A stretch of 64,000 nt of DNA from UBA10438 sp044238605 (GTDB lineage: Bacteria; Bacteroidota; Ignavibacteria; Kapaibacteriales; Kapaibacteriaceae): contig JBIICY010000006.1 of the NCBI GenBank assembly GCA_044238605.1, positions 1-64,000 on the forward strand, written 5' to 3'. Both the position numbers and the translations under genes were made by a program. Shown here one piece after another: positions 52,073 to 60,955 of the stretch (position 1 is its first letter; the number at the start of each line of letters is the position of its first letter). The notes beneath the pieces were generated by a model that saw nothing but the letters and a program-made list of their open reading frames with translations, searched no databases and was not told the DNA's origin.

Positions 52073-52845
52073 GCGTTCTTCTTGCTGCAATTGCAATCGC
52101 TATTGGTGTATCCCTAGGGTTGTTAGGTGCTGGAGGAGCAATTGTGGCGGTGCCAGCGTTCGTATACATTGGCGGTGTCAGCGTTAATCTGGCAGATGGT
52201 TATGCCTTGTTCGTTGTCGCTGTTTCGTCGTTCATTGCCGTTGTGCTGCAAGCAAGGAGTCGACTGGTAGATTGGAAAACGATCTCATGGTTCGGGCCCT
52301 CCACGATTGTATCGCTGATACTCACGCGACGCCACCTGAACGATCATGTGAATGACCAGATTCAGATGCTCTTGTTTGGGCTATTGCTTTTAGCAGCGGC
52401 AAGTGCAATGCTTCGAAGGAAACCAGAGGATCAAGCAACAGTTGTTTCGCCCAAGCCATTACTACTCAGTGCCTACGGTCTTTTGATCGGGATGATCGGC
52501 GGCCTACTTGGTGTAGGAGGTGGTTTTCTCATGACGCCCGCACTGGTGCTATGGGCGGGTCTGGATATGAAGCGTGCCGTAGCATCTTCGCTGGTGCTGA
52601 TATGCGTAAACTCATCTACTGGAGTTGCAGTAGATCTTACGAGAGGGGTGCATTACGACTGGGGTTTTGTGCTAACATTTACAGGACTCGCCACTGCAGG
52701 TATCATCGTTGGCACAATTCTCTCGCACCGAATCAACAGCAAGTACCTCCGCGCCAGCTTTGGCTGGCTGGTGCTTGCAATTGGGCTAACTGTTTTAGCG
52801 ATAGAGCTCGTTAGTCTCTACTCTTCTTACGGAACACAAAGCTGA
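52069..52845 (+). CDS. TauE/SafE family sulfite exporter-like permease
   Basis: 258 residues from the ATG at 52069 that overlaps the rhodanese stop (a TTG at 52057 is less likely). Seven or eight hydrophobic segments with the two paired family motifs GLLGAGGAIVAVPAFVYIGG and GGLLGVGGGFLMTPALVL. Given the persulfide dioxygenase-like gene upstream, export of sulfite or thiosulfate is likely. Its last 35 bp overlap the convergent der gene. Confidence 0.9.
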   Translation: MSVLLAAIAIAIGVSLGLLGAGGAIVAVPAFVYIGGVSVNLADGYALFVVAVSSFIAVVLQARSRLVDWKTISWFGPSTIVSLILTRRHLNDHVNDQIQMLLFGLLLLAAASAMLRRKPEDQATVVSPKPLLLSAYGLLIGMIGGLLGVGGGFLMTPALVLWAGLDMKRAVASSLVLICVNSSTGVAVDLTRGVHYDWGFVLTFTGLATAGIIVGTILSHRINSKYLRASFGWLVLAIGLTVLAIELVSLYSSYGTQS

Positions 52846-54118
52846 TCGGCACGCCTTCGAAGTCGTGCAGCTTGCGAAGCTGACGCTCGATAAAGCGCTT
52901 GTAGGCATCCGGCAGCAGCTCCGGGAAATTCAAGAAGAATGCAAACAATGGCGGCTCGGTCTTTACCTGCGTAACGTAGTTGATACGCAAGTCGCGCGCT
53001 TTCACACTTGGAGGGGGCGTGCGCTCCAACATCTCAATCAGTTCCTGGTTGAGTTCGTGTGTAGGAATTCTTACGCATCTGCGCGCTTGAATTGCCTTGG
53101 CCATTTCGATGACCTTTGTGATACGCTGCTTGGTGAGTGCTGATATTGTAACGATCGGTACATAATCCAGCGTAGGAAGTTCTTCCTTGATCTTCTTCAC
53201 GAAGGCATCAGCCGTCTTGGTATCCTTCTCGATTAGATCCCACTTGTTAAGCGCAATGATCAGCCCCTTGCGTGCAACTTCTGCATCAGCAATGATGCGC
53301 TTATCCTGTGCCTCGAGTCCCTGTGTGGCATCCACAACGATGATCGTTACATCCGAGCGATCGATAGCGCGAGCTGTGCGCATGGTGCTGTAGAGCTCAA
53401 CGCTTTCTGAGATGTTGCTGCGCCTGCGCAAGCCGGCGGTGTCGATCAGGACGATCTGCTCTCCGTAGTAGGTCAGGATACTGTCGATTGCATCTCTCGT
53501 TGTTCCTGCAATTGGAGTAACAACCATACGATCCTTACCAAGCAGCGCATTGGTCAGCGAGCTTTTACCCACGTTAGGCCTACCAACAATCGCAATCTTG
53601 AGGCGCGTATCTTCATCATCGTTTTCGTCTTCCAGTCCTGCAATGACTGCATCCAGGAAGTCGCCCGTGGAGCGTCCGTTGAGCGCAGAAATCGCGAACG
53701 GCTCACCCAACCCAAGGGCATAGAACTCAGCGGCATGCAGATCGGCGGCTGCGTTGTCGCACTTGTTCACGACCAGCACAATTGGCTTTGACGATGTTCT
53801 GAGCAACGTAGCGATGTCTGCATCGACAGGAGTTACGCCGTCCCTACCGTCTACGGCGAATACGATAACATCGGCCTCTTCGATGGCTAGCATTGCCTGT
53901 TCGCGTATGGCTTTGTCAAAGACATCGTCGCTTTGCGGCACAATACCACCAGTATCAACGATCTGGAAGTGCTTGCCAGCCCACTCGGCCTTTGCATAGA
54001 GTCTGTCCCGAGTTACACCGGGCTGCCCTTCCACGATAGCGTGGCGCTCCTCGATGATACGATTGAACAGAGTGGATTTGCCAACGTTTGGTCGGCCGAC
54101 GATTGCTACAAGACCCAT
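52811..54118 (-). CDS. der: Ribosome biogenesis GTPase Der (EngA)
   Basis: 435 residues with two tandem GTPase domains (GRPNVGKSTLFN at 8-19; a second GRPNVGKSSLTN near 180), both with DTAG(G/L) and NKCD/NKWD motifs, and a C-terminal KH-like domain (RDLRINYVTQVKTEPPLFAFF). Needed for 50S assembly. Last gene of a five-gene minus-strand run; the 3' end overlaps the convergent TauE gene. Confidence 0.98.
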   Translation of the reverse strand: MGLVAIVGRPNVGKSTLFNRIIEERHAIVEGQPGVTRDRLYAKAEWAGKHFQIVDTGGIVPQSDDVFDKAIREQAMLAIEEADVIVFAVDGRDGVTPVDADIATLLRTSSKPIVLVVNKCDNAAADLHAAEFYALGLGEPFAISALNGRSTGDFLDAVIAGLEDENDDEDTRLKIAIVGRPNVGKSSLTNALLGKDRMVVTPIAGTTRDAIDSILTYYGEQIVLIDTAGLRRRSNISESVELYSTMRTARAIDRSDVTIIVVDATQGLEAQDKRIIADAEVARKGLIIALNKWDLIEKDTKTADAFVKKIKEELPTLDYVPIVTISALTKQRITKVIEMAKAIQARRCVRIPTHELNQELIEMLERTPPPSVKARDLRINYVTQVKTEPPLFAFFLNFPELLPDAYKRFIERQLRKLHDFEGVPISFVFRKKSRD

Positions 54119-54138
54119 AGTATGGGCAAAGCTACGGC

Positions 54139-55113
54139 TTATACGCTCTTGATGAGCTCTTGAATGATCTTATCTGTTGTTACGCCTTCTGCTTCAGCCG
54201 TAAAGTTCGTAACAATACGGTGCCTTAGCACGCTCAGCGCAACCGCGTGAACATCCTCAATGCTCGGCGTAAATCGTCCGTGCAACGCCGCTCTGCTCTT
54301 GGCTCCCAGCACAAGGTACTGTGATGCACGCGGACCAGCGCCATAGCTGATGTAGTTCTTCACCATTGCAACAGATGTGTGCGCTGGACGTGTAGCACGT
54401 ACCATCTTTACTGCATACTCGATCACATTATCGGCCACTGGTACACGACGAACGAGATCTTGATACGTGATAATGTCTTGCGCTGTGATCACTTTCTGCA
54501 CCTTCGACGAAGAGCCACCGGTGGTGGACCTCACAACACTTACCTCTTCATCGTATGAGGGATAATCAAGCAGAAGGTTGAACATAAACCGGTCCAACTG
54601 CGCTTCGGGCAACGGATAGGTACCTTCCTGCTCGATAGGGTTTTGCGTAGCGAGCACAAAGAAGGGTTCTGATAGCTGATAGGTGGTTCCTGAAGCCGTT
54701 ACACTGTGCTCCTGCATGGCTTCGAGAAGTGCAGCTTGCGTCTTAGGGGGCGTCCGGTTGATTTCGTCTGCCAGTACGATGTTGGCAAACACTGGCCCCT
54801 TAACAAATCGAAAGGTTTTTTGTCCAGTTGTAAGATTATCCTCGATCACTTCCGTACCTGTGATATCACCTGGCATAAGGTCTGGGGTGAACTGTACACG
54901 GGAATAGGAAAGGTCCATCGATTCGGACAGCGTCCGGATAAGCAACGTCTTTGCAAGACCCGGCACGCCTACAAGCAGGCAGTGTCCTTTGGCAAAGAGT
55001 GAAATCAGCAGCTGATCTACAACGTCAGCTTGACCAACGATGACTTTGCCGATCTCCTGCTTGATCGAGGAGATATTTTCAGAAAGCTTGCCAACAAGTG
55101 CGGTATCCGACAT
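54139..55113 (-). CDS. MoxR-family AAA ATPase
   Basis: 324 residues. MoxR signatures: Walker A variant LLVGVPGLAKT, Walker B VLADEINRTPPKTQAALLEAMQEH, TQNPIEQEGTYPLPEAQLDRFM and the lid helices SYGAGPRASQYL. MoxR proteins act as chaperones in maturation of metalloenzymes or envelope complexes. The usual DUF58 and VWA-domain partners are not in this operon, so the client is unknown. Confidence 0.93.
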   Translation of the reverse strand: MSDTALVGKLSENISSIKQEIGKVIVGQADVVDQLLISLFAKGHCLLVGVPGLAKTLLIRTLSESMDLSYSRVQFTPDLMPGDITGTEVIEDNLTTGQKTFRFVKGPVFANIVLADEINRTPPKTQAALLEAMQEHSVTASGTTYQLSEPFFVLATQNPIEQEGTYPLPEAQLDRFMFNLLLDYPSYDEEVSVVRSTTGGSSSKVQKVITAQDIITYQDLVRRVPVADNVIEYAVKMVRATRPAHTSVAMVKNYISYGAGPRASQYLVLGAKSRAALHGRFTPSIEDVHAVALSVLRHRIVTNFTAEAEGVTTDKIIQELIKSV

Positions 55114-55129
55114 AGGTAGTGCTTATGGT

Positions 55130-56287
55130 CTAATGTTTGAAGTGAAGAGCATGGGCCCGTTTGACCTCCTGCAGTAGTCGAATCACATGGTCTTCTGTTG
55201 TAGTACGCCCAAAGGAAAATCGCAGCGAGCTGTCTGCCTGCAGCTCACTAAGTCCCATTGTCAGAAGCACCATCGAAGCCATAGACTTGGATGTAGAACA
55301 TGCGCTGCCCTTGCTACATGCCACATGTTTCATTTCGCGCATGAGCTCGACAACATCTACATTGTTGAACGTAATGTTGCTGATGTTGTAGTTCCTGCAC
55401 GCTCCTGCTCCATTAACCTGCGTGCCAGGTAGTTCGAGCACACCCTGTTCAAATCGTTCGCGTAGCTCATTCAGACGCCTCGTTTCAGATTCGCAAGACT
55501 CAAGAGCGATCTCGCCAGCGACTGCAAGTCCAACAATTCCGGGAACATTGAGCGTTCCGCTGCGGAAGCCAAATTCTTGTCCTCCGCCACGAATCATGGG
55601 CTCGATAGGACAGAGAAACTCTTTTCTTGAACGAATGTAAAGTGCGCCTACACCCTTCGGACCGTAGATCTTATGTCCGGAAAGCGTAAGGATATCAATT
55701 CCCAACGCATCGACGTCCAACGGCAACTTACCATAGGCCTGCGTTGCATCTGTCATGAACAACGCACCATGTCGATGCGCGATCTCAGAGATCGCCCGCA
55801 GGTCTTGCACAACACCAGTCTCGTTGTTTACAGCCATCACAGCAACCATAATGGTGTCGCTCGAAACGCTTGCCCGTGCTGCGTCTATATCAAGCACTCC
55901 GTCTGCATTCACCGGCAAATAGAGAACGTTGCACCCTAGTTGCCTGCAATATTCAGCTGCTTCGCGAACTGCCGGATGCTCGGTTTTCACGGTAACGATC
56001 GTTCGTCTGCCCGAGCCCCCTTCCGCAACAGCGGCGCGGGCAGCGCCAATAATGGCAAGGTTGATGCCTTCGGTCGAACCAGACGTGAAGACGATCTCTG
56101 TCATCACCCCGCCGATATGGCGGGCAATGTCCATACGTGCCTTCATCACAGCTCGCTGGGCGGATTGCCCCCCAACGTGTGTGCTTGCGGCATTGTAGAA
56201 TGAATCTGTAAAGTACGGCATCATTGCCTCGAGAACGCGAGGGTCTGTAGGCGTGGTTGCCGCGTAATCTGCGTAGATCAGTTCCAT
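55130..56287 (-). CDS. Cysteine desulfurase (NifS/IscS family)
   Basis: 385 residues. PLP enzyme that removes sulfur from cysteine for Fe-S clusters or thiolated tRNA. Visible: YADYAATTPTDPRV start, SGSTEGINLAI, NNETG at 154-158, PLP lysine K206 in SGHKIYGPKGVGALY, RGGGQEFGFRSGTLN and the catalytic loop GSACST (Cys330). No scaffold (iscU) gene adjoins. Confidence 0.95.
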   Translation of the reverse strand: MELIYADYAATTPTDPRVLEAMMPYFTDSFYNAASTHVGGQSAQRAVMKARMDIARHIGGVMTEIVFTSGSTEGINLAIIGAARAAVAEGGSGRRTIVTVKTEHPAVREAAEYCRQLGCNVLYLPVNADGVLDIDAARASVSSDTIMVAVMAVNNETGVVQDLRAISEIAHRHGALFMTDATQAYGKLPLDVDALGIDILTLSGHKIYGPKGVGALYIRSRKEFLCPIEPMIRGGGQEFGFRSGTLNVPGIVGLAVAGEIALESCESETRRLNELRERFEQGVLELPGTQVNGAGACRNYNISNITFNNVDVVELMREMKHVACSKGSACSTSKSMASMVLLTMGLSELQADSSLRFSFGRTTTEDHVIRLLQEVKRAHALHFKH

Positions 56288-56290
56288 GAG

Positions 56291-57616
56291 TTACGAAGAT
56301 ACGAGTCCGTATAGGATGACGGTTATCAAAGCTGCAGTAAGTGGAAGCGCAACAACCTTGATAAGCTCTCGTGGCTCCACTGCTGCGAGATCGCTTACAA
56401 AATACCCTACTGCAGAAACCGGCGACATGGTCCGTCCGATGTTTGCACCCATCGATGCTGCTGCCCCGAGGATTACGGCTAGTGCGGTTTGCCCCGACTG
56501 AACAAATGTTGGCAGCACGGCCTGCGAAAACGATACGGCCGGGGCTGTGCCTGAACCACTCATCAATGCTAAGAACCAAGTTACTATCGGACTAGCCACG
56601 GCGGCAAGCTGTGGGTCGTGCAGTAAGAGTCGTGACACGGCGTTGATCACCCCTACTGCCTGCATTCCAGCGAGAAAGCACGAAGCCGCGATGATAATGG
56701 AAATGACTTTTGCTAAGCCGTACCCCATCCCATCAAAAAACTCTGAGGTAAGTCTCGTAAGATGACTTGCCAGACTCGTGTGGCGCGAGTATCCTACAAA
56801 CATTGCTAGGAACGTCGCTGCAAACATTATGCTGTAGACAGGTATGCCCTCGGGATACACCGCGTTCAGTTGCGGAAACAGGTTCAGGCTTGGCTGCATG
56901 ATAAACAGCACAACTACTGGCAATGGCGCAAGAATCGCCATCATAACTCGCCGAGGCGTTATCACTGTTGAATCTTCAAGCTTCGATGAATCAGCATCTG
57001 CTTTGCTGCGATGGGGCTCTCGATTAAGCATAAACGTCAGTATCACAACAGCGACAATAAGAGCAAGAACGGACGGCATCAATAGTGCTGTGATGATAGC
57101 TTCTGCCGGCGCGCCTGTCGCGATTCGCACTGCTACGATGTCTGCATCACCCGGGTTCAAAAGATTACCGCCGATACTGCAGCCCAGCAGAAGGGTTGCC
57201 CCTGCAGCAACACGAGAATATCCTGCTGCAAACAGTAGGGGCAGAAGAATAGGCCCTACAGCTGCTGCCGTTGCTGTTTGACTCGGCATGGCGATGTTCG
57301 TCAGGAAGCCAATTGCACATCCTCCTGGAATCAGAAGCCAGCGTGCATGTCGGATTGGACGCGACAGCAGCGCAACAAGTTCTTTATCAGCCCCGATCGC
57401 CCGGAGTACAAACACATACCCCATGGCACTGCAAATCGGACCAGTGATTTCTTCGTTACCTAATGTGTTGCCAACCACGTCAATAATTGCAAGGGGCGCT
57501 CCAGCAATCACAGTAAGTAGTATTCCAGCGAGCATCAGAACAAGCCGTACATCATACCCTTTGCGGATGGCTGCTAGCACACCGATGATCACAAGGCAGG
57601 CAACGAGGATCGTCAT
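56291..57616 (-). CDS. DcuC-like C4-dicarboxylate transporter
   Basis: 441 residues; the ATG at 57616 is chosen because it overlaps the upstream stop by 4 nt. About twelve hydrophobic segments. Motifs such as GFLTNIAMPSQTATAAAVGPILLPLL, GCSIGGNLLNPGDADIVAVR and SGSGTAPAVSFSQAVLP match the DcuC family of anaerobic C4-dicarboxylate carriers; some relatives of the wider ion-transporter superfamily carry other anions. Located between an M16 homologue and a cysteine desulfurase, so context does not help with the substrate. Confidence 0.82.
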   Translation of the reverse strand: MTILVACLVIIGVLAAIRKGYDVRLVLMLAGILLTVIAGAPLAIIDVVGNTLGNEEITGPICSAMGYVFVLRAIGADKELVALLSRPIRHARWLLIPGGCAIGFLTNIAMPSQTATAAAVGPILLPLLFAAGYSRVAAGATLLLGCSIGGNLLNPGDADIVAVRIATGAPAEAIITALLMPSVLALIVAVVILTFMLNREPHRSKADADSSKLEDSTVITPRRVMMAILAPLPVVVLFIMQPSLNLFPQLNAVYPEGIPVYSIMFAATFLAMFVGYSRHTSLASHLTRLTSEFFDGMGYGLAKVISIIIAASCFLAGMQAVGVINAVSRLLLHDPQLAAVASPIVTWFLALMSGSGTAPAVSFSQAVLPTFVQSGQTALAVILGAAASMGANIGRTMSPVSAVGYFVSDLAAVEPRELIKVVALPLTAALITVILYGLVSS

Positions 57617-58950
57617 GCATACCCCTCTGGAGTCCATGTTTCTATTGATCCCGCATACGGCTTTAATGCAGACTCGATAACTGACCCAACACCGCTGATA
57701 CCTACTATCCAGTCCTTTGTTGTGAAGTACTGCTGCTGCACATGCGCCACTGAATCTGGCGTCAAGGTTTGAATTGTCTCAATGTGCTTGTCGAAGTAGT
57801 CAAACGGCAGGTGATACTGCACCAATGTGTATACAAGGGAAGCAGTCTGCTGTGGTGTCTCGCAGCTTCTCGCGAATGAGCCCAGAATCTGCTGACGTGC
57901 ATTCTCGAACTCCTCGTCATCAATACGTTTTGAAGAGATCTGCTGAACTTCATCAGCGATAGTTGCTAGCGTATCGGCTGTAAACTCGTTTCCTACACTT
58001 GTTACGATGGTTGAAGTAGCACTTAGCGGACGCACTGTTGGAAAGGCATACGCGCCGTAGGTATAACCTTTTTCTTCGCGCAGCACGGTAAACAGACGAG
58101 CAAGGGTGTACCCTCCCAAAACGTTTGCGACAACCTGAAGTGCCGGATAATCGGGACTGCCGTATCCAATACCGGGCATCGTGATGCGAAATGCCGTTTG
58201 TACGGCGTCTTCTTTGGGGGCCATGATGCCCCATCCAGGAGTGCTAACAACAGCATCAACTATTGTAGACGCCTTAGGTGTGTGCAGGCCATGCAGAGCA
58301 GCTGAGAGCTTCTGCACTACCGTTTCTGCCTCCACTGGTCCAGCAACAATAACGTACCTGTCCGCTGAACACATCCGGTCGTGTGCGCGCTGCAGATCGG
58401 CCCGCGTAAGTGTCTTGAGTGTTGCTGGCGTTCCGTTTTTGGGCCGTGCATATGGATGATTGTAAAACGTTCTGCTCGCACATGCCCTGCCGGCGAGCCA
58501 TTCAACGTCAACAAGCTCTACCAGCATATCAGCAATCGTCTTCTGACGCAGTTTATCAAGTTCTGCTTCGTCAAATCTTGGCTGCAGCAGAGCGCTAGCA
58601 GCAAACCCAACAAGATCATCGAACCACTCGGCAAGTCCGCTTGCATGGATCGTGCAGGCATCGCTGTCTGCGGCAGCTCGGAGCGAGCAGCCCCTTCGTT
58701 CGACTTCTTCGGCAAATGCCGCAGCATCAAGGCTTGTTGTACCTCGATTCAGCATCTGTGCGGTAATTGATGTTACTCCCGGGACCTCGTCGTGGATGGA
58801 GCCGGTACGCATAGCGATCGAGATCGTTACGAGATCTTTATTCGCAGCTGGCACGATGAAAACTGGCGTGCCATCTGGCAGCGCAGCCTTCACAATGTGC
58901 GGGAGAGTGAAGTGAAGTGGCTTGATCGATAATGGGGGGGCAGTTTGCAT
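57613..58950 (-). CDS. Catalytically inactive M16 peptidase homologue
   Basis: 445 residues. Clear M16 fold (LPDGTPVFIVPAANKDLVTISIAMRTGSIHDE near the start; a second half with LGGYTLARLFTVLREEKGYTYGAYAF). The zinc-binding HxxEH expected about residue 60 reads SITAQMLNRGT, so the metal site is missing. In two-gene M16 proteins one chain has the zinc site and the other the R/Y pair (here FTVLREEKGYTYGAY). The catalytic partner is not adjacent. No signal peptide is visible. Divergent from the SDR gene with only 17 bp between start codons. Confidence 0.88.
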   Translation of the reverse strand: MQTAPPLSIKPLHFTLPHIVKAALPDGTPVFIVPAANKDLVTISIAMRTGSIHDEVPGVTSITAQMLNRGTTSLDAAAFAEEVERRGCSLRAAADSDACTIHASGLAEWFDDLVGFAASALLQPRFDEAELDKLRQKTIADMLVELVDVEWLAGRACASRTFYNHPYARPKNGTPATLKTLTRADLQRAHDRMCSADRYVIVAGPVEAETVVQKLSAALHGLHTPKASTIVDAVVSTPGWGIMAPKEDAVQTAFRITMPGIGYGSPDYPALQVVANVLGGYTLARLFTVLREEKGYTYGAYAFPTVRPLSATSTIVTSVGNEFTADTLATIADEVQQISSKRIDDEEFENARQQILGSFARSCETPQQTASLVYTLVQYHLPFDYFDKHIETIQTLTPDSVAHVQQQYFTTKDWIVGISGVGSVIESALKPYAGSIETWTPEGYA

Positions 58951-58967
58951 TTGGTAAATTTAGGACA

Positions 58968-59732
58968 ATGAAACCTACACACGTTGTTATTACCGGAGCC
59001 TCATCCGGTATCGGTAAGGCCTGCGCCGAACTTTTTGCCCAGCAGGGGGCTCACCTGGTGCTATGGGCCCGCCGCTCGGAAAGGCTTGATGAGCTTGCTG
59101 AACGGCTCAAGGTGGAATACGGCATCAGCGTAATCACGCAAGGTGTGGATGTCCGAGATCATGATGCTGTTCGGGCGGCCGTCTCGGAGCTTCCAGCAGA
59201 ATACCGTGCGCCAGATGTGCTGGTAAACAATGCGGGACTATCACGCGGACTTCACCCGTTTCATGAAGGCGAGTCTCAGGACTGGGAAGAGATGATCGAT
59301 ACCAATATCAAGGGCCTGCTCTACGTTACACGTGCCTTTCTTCCGTCGATGGTGGATGCCAGCAAGGGGCTCATAGTAAACATTGCCTCCATTGCCGGAC
59401 GCCAAGCATACCGTGGGGGGAATGTCTACGGTGCTACGAAGGCTGCCGTAAAGTTGTTTTCCGATTCGTTGCAGATCGACCTCAACGGAACCGGTGTGCG
59501 CGTCTGTAACATCGACCCCGGCCTTGTAGAGACAGAGTTCTCTGAGGTGCGTTTCCGGGGAGACACATCTCGCGCAGAGACAGTGTACAAGGGCTACCAG
59601 CCCCTTACCGGACACGATGTTGCTGAATGTGTTCTCTTTGCGGCAACACGTCCGCCGCATGTAAGTATCCAGGACATTCTCATTACCCCCACGGCCCAGG
59701 CCACAGTGTCAATTGTTGACAAGAAACTCTAA
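58968..59732 (+). CDS. Short-chain dehydrogenase/reductase (YdfG-like)
   Basis: 254 residues from the ATG at 58968 (TAGGA upstream); an ATG at 58932 lies inside the divergent gene and is rejected. Classical SDR: ITGASSGIGKA at the NAD(P) site, NNAG, catalytic Tyr/Lys in YGATKA, and PGLVETEFS. ARRSER after strand 2 suggests NADP preference. Most like the YdfG group that oxidises hydroxy amino acids such as serine or 3-hydroxypropionate; substrate not certain. 3 bp before the acylphosphatase gene. Confidence 0.92.
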   Translation: MKPTHVVITGASSGIGKACAELFAQQGAHLVLWARRSERLDELAERLKVEYGISVITQGVDVRDHDAVRAAVSELPAEYRAPDVLVNNAGLSRGLHPFHEGESQDWEEMIDTNIKGLLYVTRAFLPSMVDASKGLIVNIASIAGRQAYRGGNVYGATKAAVKLFSDSLQIDLNGTGVRVCNIDPGLVETEFSEVRFRGDTSRAETVYKGYQPLTGHDVAECVLFAATRPPHVSIQDILITPTAQATVSIVDKKL

Positions 59733-59735
59733 CCA

Positions 59736-60005
59736 ATGGAAACCGTACAATTTTTAGTCTCGGGCCAGGTACAAGGCGTGGGCTTCCGCCGTTTTGCCCT
59801 GCATCATGCTCACCGCCTTGACTTACGAGGCTTTGCAACGAATCTTGAGGATGGAGATGTTGAGTGCGTAGCTCAGGGAACTGTAACGTCTCTTACGGAA
59901 TTTGAAATGCTTATGCGCCAAGGCCCACAATTCGCCGCTGTTACATCCGTTACCTGCACCGAACTCACTAACACACGGATTTACAAAACCTTCCGCATTC
60001 TGTGA
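59736..60005 (+). CDS. acyP: Acylphosphatase
   Basis: 89 residues. Hydrolyses acyl phosphates. Signature GQVQGVGFRRFA with the catalytic Arg, and the second motif GFATNLEDGDVE with the catalytic Asn. Normal length. Confidence 0.96.
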   Translation: METVQFLVSGQVQGVGFRRFALHHAHRLDLRGFATNLEDGDVECVAQGTVTSLTEFEMLMRQGPQFAAVTSVTCTELTNTRIYKTFRIL

Positions 60006-60035
60006 TTACAGTAATTACGGTAATTCTGTATTTCT

Positions 60036-60070
60036 GTCATTCGTCATTCGTCATTCGTCATTCGTCATCA
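60036..60070. repeat. GTCATTC heptamer array at the start of an SDR gene
   Basis: Four perfect GTCATTC units (60036-60063) and a fifth, GTCATCA, whose final A is the first base of the ATG start codon (60070). Degenerate relatives (GTAATTAC, GGTAATTCT, GTATTTCT) precede it from 60011. The same unit in complementary form is at 20097-20131. Confidence 0.9.
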
Positions 60071-60951
60071 TGAACATAACCCCTTCCTCCGTTGTCGTTG
60101 TAACCGGCGCATCGTCCGGTCTTGGTGTTGAACTTGCCTACGAAGCTGCCCGCCGCGGCGCCTGTGTTGTGCTGGTAGCCCGCAGGGCGGACCGTCTAAC
60201 CGACGTGGCCCAGCGCGTTACCGAGCTTGGCGGCAAACCAGAGGTCATCGTTGCCGATGTTTCCCAAGAAGCAGAATGCTATCGGGTAATCGATACCACG
60301 TTGTCTGCACACGGGCGTCTAGACGTGCTGTTCAACAATGCGGGACGGGGCAACATGGCCCGTGTGGAAGACACTTCCACCGAGCAGTGGCGTTCCATGT
60401 TTGCTGTAAATGTAGACTCGATCTTCTGGCTCACTGCCCGTGCGCTTCCTTCAATGCGCGCACGTAATGCAGGGCACATCGTGGCCATCTCGAGTGTTGC
60501 CGGACGCTACGGTCACCCACTGAATGCCGCCTATGTTGCCGCGAAGCACGCCGTAGTAGGCTTCATCGCTGCGCTTCGCACAGAACTTGTAGGTACAAAC
60601 ATCCACGCAACAACCATATGCCCTGCAGGCATCGTCACCGAATGGGCAGATGCCACCGAAGGGGGCTCTATCGGAGCGATGTACGGCGCAGCAATTCCAC
60701 GTTCACGGGTGATTGCTCGGGAAAACGGTATGCCCACAGCGCCCCTTTCACGCATGATGTCTGCAAAGGAATGTTCGGACATTATCTGGCAGGCAGTAGA
60801 TGCTGGACGCAGCGATGACGTGTACACGCATTCCGGAACACGAGAGCTTGCCGTGCTAAGCACCCAGAACAGACTTGAGCAGGAAGATAAGTTTGAAGCA
60901 CTCTGGATTGCCATGAATCAAACCTACGAAGAGCATCAAGCTTCAAAGTAG
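60070..60951 (+). CDS. Short-chain dehydrogenase/reductase
   Basis: 293 residues from the ATG at 60070. SDR features: VVTGASSGLGVELA, ARRADR after strand 2, NNAG, catalytic Ser and YVAAKHA, then a C-terminal ~60-residue extension. It differs from the SDR 1.1 kb upstream by more than half of its residues. No Shine-Dalgarno sequence is present because the heptamer array fills the leader. An upstream in-frame start would read the repeats (FVIRHSSFVI) and is rejected. Confidence 0.9.
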   Translation: MNITPSSVVVVTGASSGLGVELAYEAARRGACVVLVARRADRLTDVAQRVTELGGKPEVIVADVSQEAECYRVIDTTLSAHGRLDVLFNNAGRGNMARVEDTSTEQWRSMFAVNVDSIFWLTARALPSMRARNAGHIVAISSVAGRYGHPLNAAYVAAKHAVVGFIAALRTELVGTNIHATTICPAGIVTEWADATEGGSIGAMYGAAIPRSRVIARENGMPTAPLSRMMSAKECSDIIWQAVDAGRSDDVYTHSGTRELAVLSTQNRLEQEDKFEALWIAMNQTYEEHQASK

Positions 60952-60955
60952 CCTG

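Noticed and set aside
59902..60069. Longer N-terminus for the second SDR
   Set aside because: It overlaps acylphosphatase and translates the heptamer array (FVIRHSSFVI); the Rossmann fold begins right after the ATG at 60070.
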